9,286 nucleotides of DNA from assembly GCA_016794735.1 (NCBI GenBank), contig JAEUJK010000402.1:1-9286 (forward strand), written 5' to 3'. Source of the DNA: Gemmatimonadota bacterium. Lineage in GTDB: Bacteria > Gemmatimonadota > Gemmatimonadetes > Gemmatimonadales > Gemmatimonadaceae. Within the stretch, counting starts at the first letter, position 1; each line of letters opens with the position of its first letter. Position numbers and translations under genes: made by a program. The notes under the pieces were generated by a model. It searched no databases. It was not told the DNA's origin and saw nothing but the letters and a program-made list of their open reading frames with translations. This document shows, one piece after another, positions 6,080 to 9,286 of the stretch.

Positions 6080-6909
6080 GCGGCGGCGCTCCGGGCGGTG
6101 GTGACGGGCAGGCCGAGCGCGCCGAGGATCGCCGCCTTGGCAGGATGCAGGTCGTTAGGCACGGCCTGGCCCGTCGTGACCCAGCGCATCGGCCAGGTGA
6201 GGCGGGCGGCGAGGTCGGCCACGGCGCGATCGTCGTGCAGTTCGTCGAGCTTCGTCAGGCAGGCGTGCGTGATGCGGCAGGCCGAGAGCGATGCCACGAG
6301 CGAGGGGAGCAGGTCCGGGCGCATCGAGGCCGGCACGACGAGGTGCACTTCGTCCGGTGCCGCCGCGCGGAACATCGCCTGCCACTGCTGGTTCGCGTCC
6401 TTGGAGCGCGGGCTGCGCCCTGGCGTATCGACGATCACGACATCGCAGCCGTCGAGCCGCTGCAGCGCGCCCGGCATCTCGCGGGCATCGTAGACGACTT
6501 CCAGCGGGAGCTCGGTCACCTCGGCGTACTGGGCCATCTGCTCGAGCGCACCGACGCGGAAGGTGTCCAGCGTGATGAGCCCCACCTTGCGATTGCCGAA
6601 GGCGCGTGGGTGCAGGGCGAGCTTGGCCGCCGTCGTGGTCTTGCCGGCCCCCGTGGGTCCCACGAGTCCGATGACCAGCGGGCCGCTGCGTCCGCGTCCC
6701 CCGGCCGCCCGCGGGTACACGAGCGGCGCCGGGTCGAGGCGCTGGCGCAATTCCTGGATGGCCGCAGCCGGTGCCGCGACGAGTTCCACGCGGGTACGGC
6801 GCCCGTCGCGCTGGATCTGGGTGCGGAGCACCAGCACATCCTCGCCGAGGGAACGTCGGGCCTCGTCGAAGACGAGGCGAAGGTCGGAGCCGGTGAAGGT
6901 CTCAAGCAT
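6076..6909 (-). CDS. flhF: FlhF, SRP-family GTPase for flagellar placement (short form)
   Basis: FlhF is a GTPase of the SRP54/FtsY class that marks the site, often the pole, where a flagellum is built. Of 277 residues, residues 1-45 match the FlhF N-terminal B region (FTGSDLRLVFDEARRSLGED). The GTPase motifs are all canonical: G1 GPTGAGKTT at 84-92, the LDTFRVGALEQM block at 114-125, G3 DTPGR at 161-165, G4 TKLD at 219-222, and TTGQAVPND at 245-253. Only about 75 residues precede the P-loop, whereas typical FlhF proteins (about 350-450 residues) carry a longer B region plus a helical N domain, which is nearly absent here. I chose the ATG at 6909 over an in-frame start at 6930 because GGGAG lies 7 nt before it. 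The start overlaps flhA by 8 nt and the stop overlaps the next gene as GTGA. Confidence 0.95.
   Translation of the reverse strand: MLETFTGSDLRLVFDEARRSLGEDVLVLRTQIQRDGRRTRVELVAAPAAAIQELRQRLDPAPLVYPRAAGGRGRSGPLVIGLVGPTGAGKTTTAAKLALHPRAFGNRKVGLITLDTFRVGALEQMAQYAEVTELPLEVVYDAREMPGALQRLDGCDVVIVDTPGRSPRSKDANQQWQAMFRAAAPDEVHLVVPASMRPDLLPSLVASLSACRITHACLTKLDELHDDRAVADLAARLTWPMRWVTTGQAVPNDLHPAKAAILGALGLPVTTARSAAA
6153..6160 (-). repeat. Octamer GCCTAACG, copy 2 (inside flhF)
   Basis: CGTTAGGC on the plus strand, that is GCCTAACG on the minus strand. In flhF it covers the V-P-N-D codons of the G5-region motif, using CCT AAC, so the same DNA word is read in another frame and orientation than in the other two copies. 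Confidence 0.45.
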
Positions 6910-8986
6910 AGGGCAACTCCCAGGTGGCAACCGAGTTCAGCTTGACCGCGGGGGGCAGTTCAGCGAGCGAGATGACAGGCAACGCGTTGAGCACGGGTTC
7001 GACCAACCGCCGGATGCCGGTGCGCAGGGACGGCGGGGTGATGAGCGGCAACAGGCGACCCTCGATCGCGTGGGTCGTGGCGAGCAGGTTGAGGTCACGC
7101 AGCAACGCGGCGAGCGAGTCCGGGGTGAGCGGGGTCGCGCCGGGTTGTGCGCTGCGTGGCGAGAAGAGGCCGAGCAGCGCCGCCTCGAGGCGGGGGCCAA
7201 GGGCAATGCCGCGCACCGCGCCGGTTTCGTCGGCATAGAGCCGTGCGATGACGTTGGACATCGAGCGGCGCACCATCTCGGTGAGCACCTCGGCGTCCTT
7301 CGTCTGCTCCACCCCGTCGCCAATGGCCTCGAGGATGGTGACGAGGTCGCGGATCGGCAGGCGCTCCTTGAGGAGGCGCTGCAACACGCGATGCAGGAGG
7401 CCGAGGGAGACCTTGGACGGCACGAGGTCCTCCACGAGGGCCGGGTGTGTCTGCTTGAGCATCTCCACCATCTGCTGCACGTCCTGGCGGCCGAGCAGCT
7501 CGGCGGCGTTGGCCTTGAGCGCCTCCATGAGGTGCGTGGCCATCACCGTGGTGGGGTCCACGACCACGTAGCCTAACGATTCGGCTTCCACGTTCCGCGA
7601 CCCGGCGATCCACCGGGCGGTCAGCCCGAAGGCCGGGTCGATCGTCTCGATCCCCTCGATCGGGTGCGTGACGGCGCCGGTGTCGAGGGCGAGGTGGAAG
7701 CGCGGCATGACCTCGGCGCGCGCGATCTCGACCCCGCGCAGCTTGATGACGTATTCGTTGGCGGGCAGGCTGATGTTGTCGCGCACGCGGATCGAGGGGA
7801 TCAGGATCCCCACCTCGAGGGCGGCCTGCTTGCGCAGCAGCTGGATGCGCTCGAGCAGCGTTCCGCCCTGGCGTTCATCCACCATCGGGATGAGTGCGTA
7901 CCCGACTTCCAGTTCGATCGGGTCCACCTGCAGGAACTCGCGCACCGGGTCGTTGGCCGGCGGCGGCTCGAGGCGCGGCGCATCGAGGGCCGCCTTGTCG
8001 GCGGCGCGTTGCGTGGCGGCCGACGCGGCCCCACGCGCGAGGAAGGCCATCACGCCACCCAGCGCAAGGAACGGCGTCATCGGCAGCCCCGGGATGAGCG
8101 CGAACGACACGAGCACGGCCGTGGCCACCCACATGGCACTCGGGTGGCGGGCGAGCTGCCCGGCGAGCTGCATGCCCATGCGCGTCTGGCCCGACGCGCG
8201 CGTCACCATGATACCGGCGGCGGTGGAGACGATCAGGGCGGGGATCTGCGCGACGAGTCCTTCACCAACCGTGAGCACCGTGTACTGCGACGCCGCCCGC
8301 GCGAGCGGCATGTTCTTCTGCACGACGGCGATGAAGATGCCGCCGATGATGTTGATCCCGGTGATGAGCAACGCGGCAATCGCGTCGCCCTTCACGAACT
8401 TCGAGGCACCGTCCATCGCGCCGTAGAAGTCGGCCTGGCGCGTGATCTCCTCACGACGGCGGCGTGCTTCGTTTTCGTCGATGAGGCCCGCCGAGAGGTC
8501 GGCGTCGATCGCCATCTGGCGACCGGGCATGGCGTCGAGGGTGAATCGCGCGGCGACTTCGGCCACACGTCCGGCACCCTTCGTGATCACGATGAAGTTG
8601 ATCCCGATGAGGATGAGGAAGAGGACCAACCCCACCGCGTAGTTGCCGCCGATGACGAAGCTGCCGAACGCCTGGATCACCTCGCCGGCGTGGCCCTCGC
8701 CCAGGATCAACCGCGTGCTCGCGACGTTGAGCGCGAGGCGGAAGAGCGTGAGGAGGAGCAGCAGCGCGGGGAACGACGAGAACTCCAGCGCGTCCACCGT
8801 CTGCATCGCGGTGAGCAGCACCACGAGCGAGAGCCCGATGCTCGTCGCGAGGAACAGGTCGAGCAGGAACGCAGGGAGCGGGATGATCAGCAGCGCGATG
8901 ACAAAGACCACCGCGATGGCCAGCCCGACCTCGGCGTTGCGGCGCGCGGGGTCGAGGGCGGGGATCGGCTGGACGGCGGTACTCAT
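6902..8986 (-). CDS. flhA: FlhA, flagellar type III export gate protein
   Basis: FlhA forms the nonameric export gate in the inner membrane and uses a large cytoplasmic domain as docking platform for export chaperones and substrates. The 694-residue product has the usual family length. The N-terminal half is hydrophobic, with about eight membrane segments between residues 20 and 320. The FHIPEP-family signature lies around residues 147-175 and includes FTLDAMPGRQMAIDADL followed by SAGLIDENEARRRRE. Residues from about 345 on form the cytoplasmic domain, including the block EYVIKLRGVEIARAEVMP. The ATG start at 8986 shares the ATGA overlap with the flhB stop; no strong Shine-Dalgarno is seen, which fits coupling. 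The stop codon lies inside the start of flhF (8-nt overlap). No missing blocks or frameshifts were noticed. Confidence 0.98.
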   Translation of the reverse strand: MSTAVQPIPALDPARRNAEVGLAIAVVFVIALLIIPLPAFLLDLFLATSIGLSLVVLLTAMQTVDALEFSSFPALLLLLTLFRLALNVASTRLILGEGHAGEVIQAFGSFVIGGNYAVGLVLFLILIGINFIVITKGAGRVAEVAARFTLDAMPGRQMAIDADLSAGLIDENEARRRREEITRQADFYGAMDGASKFVKGDAIAALLITGINIIGGIFIAVVQKNMPLARAASQYTVLTVGEGLVAQIPALIVSTAAGIMVTRASGQTRMGMQLAGQLARHPSAMWVATAVLVSFALIPGLPMTPFLALGGVMAFLARGAASAATQRAADKAALDAPRLEPPPANDPVREFLQVDPIELEVGYALIPMVDERQGGTLLERIQLLRKQAALEVGILIPSIRVRDNISLPANEYVIKLRGVEIARAEVMPRFHLALDTGAVTHPIEGIETIDPAFGLTARWIAGSRNVEAESLGYVVVDPTTVMATHLMEALKANAAELLGRQDVQQMVEMLKQTHPALVEDLVPSKVSLGLLHRVLQRLLKERLPIRDLVTILEAIGDGVEQTKDAEVLTEMVRRSMSNVIARLYADETGAVRGIALGPRLEAALLGLFSPRSAQPGATPLTPDSLAALLRDLNLLATTHAIEGRLLPLITPPSLRTGIRRLVEPVLNALPVISLAELPPAVKLNSVATWELPYA
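6917..6921 (-). promoter_or_regulatory. Ribosome binding site deciding the flhF start
   Basis: On the minus strand GGGAG lies 7 nt before the ATG at 6909, inside the last codons of flhA. It supports 6909 over the longer in-frame candidate at 6930, and the protein from 6909 begins directly with the FlhF-type sequence MLETFTGSDLR. Confidence 0.7.
7571..7578 (+). repeat. Octamer GCCTAACG, copy 3 (inside flhA)
   Basis: GCCTAACG on the plus strand, within flhA codons for S-L-G-Y, again creating a TTA leucine codon. Same orientation as the copy at 5068-5075. Confidence 0.45.
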
Positions 8987-9286
8987 GCGACGCGCGGCGT
9001 GAGCGGTTGACCGCGGATCAGGCGGCGGCGGATCACGAACGCGAGGATCTCGGCCACGGCGGCGTAGAGCTCGGCCGGGATCATCTGGCCGAGCTTCGCG
9101 CTGGCGAGCAGCGCGCGCGCGAGTGGCTTGTTCTCGATGCAGGGCACGCCGTGTTCGCGGGCCACGGCCTTGATGCGCTCGGCAACCTTCCGTTGCCCGA
9201 TGGCGAGGACCACCGGTGCCGGGGCCGTGAGCGGGTCATAGCGCAGCGCGATGGCGATGTGCGTCGGGTTGGTGATGACCACGTCC
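8983..9286 (-). CDS. flhB: FlhB, flagellar export switch protein, C-terminal part (5' end beyond the window)
   Basis: FlhB is the membrane component of the flagellar type III export apparatus that switches substrate from rod/hook to filament proteins. Only the last 100 residues are visible; the reading frame is open to the window edge, so the membrane domain lies upstream, outside the window. The visible part starts DVVITNPTH and contains the NPTH autocleavage motif, followed by IAIALRYD. Further family blocks are AREHGVPCIENKPLARALL and GQMIPAELYAAVAEILAFV. The four residues NPTH are intact, so normal self-cleavage between N and P is expected. The TGA stop overlaps the flhA start as ATGA, so the two genes are probably translationally coupled. 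A homologous injectisome (SctU) protein would look similar, but the flagellar neighbours decide for FlhB. Confidence 0.96.
   Translation of the reverse strand, partial: DVVITNPTHIAIALRYDPLTAPAPVVLAIGQRKVAERIKAVAREHGVPCIENKPLARALLASAKLGQMIPAELYAAVAEILAFVIRRRLIRGQPLTPRVA

Noticed and set aside
7664..9010. 448-codon open frame on the plus strand, rich in charged residues (D, E, R, H)
   Set aside because: It lies exactly opposite flhA, whose product is unmistakable. Long antisense frames are expected in GC-rich coding DNA; the composition is low-complexity and matches no family.

Overview
The window is one contiguous stretch of a flagellar gene cluster. Every gene I can support reads on the minus strand, so transcription runs from position 9286 down to position 1. 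In transcription order the genes are: flhB (3' end only), flhA, flhF, a flhG/MinD-type gene, fliA/whiG-type sigma-28, an unnamed small membrane protein, flgF, flgG, flgA, flgH, flgI and the start of a flgJ-type rod-binding gene. There are no RNA genes, insertion sequences, CRISPR arrays or foreign-looking islands. Coding density is close to 100%, and no gene-free stretch exceeds 100 bases.

Organism: the DNA is strongly GC-rich. Genes for a P ring (FlgI) and an L ring (FlgH) show a Gram-negative (diderm) bacterium with an ordinary outer-membrane-spanning flagellum. An FlhF/FlhG pair usually goes with polar flagella of controlled number. The order flhB-flhA-flhF-flhG-fliA-orf-flgF-flgG-flgA-flgH-flgI-flgJ resembles clusters in deep-branching diderms. 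My guess is Gemmatimonadota or a similar high-GC phylum, at low to moderate confidence, because nothing in the window is a taxonomic marker.

Layout: positions 9286-6902 carry the export gate (FlhB C-terminal switch domain, FlhA). Positions 6909-5258 carry the placement and number regulators (SRP-type GTPase FlhF and a MinD-family protein). Positions 5253-4129 carry the sigma factor for late flagellar genes and a small membrane-anchored protein with a helix-turn-helix-like segment. A perfect 11-bp hairpin at 4075-4100 lies in the only sizeable gap (99 nt). Positions 4029-2496 carry the two rod proteins, FlgF (proximal) and FlgG (distal). Positions 2496-1 carry the FlgA chaperone, L ring, P ring and rod-binding protein. 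Most junctions are overlaps (ATGA, GTGA, TAGTG, or 8 nt), which suggests translational coupling.

The system is a known one. The points that deserve a second look are a MinD/FlhG protein that has lost two key ATPase residues, an unusually short FlhF next to it, an FlgH without a lipobox cysteine, the unnamed small protein after fliA, the hairpin in front of flgF, and the octamer GCCTAACG occurring three times.
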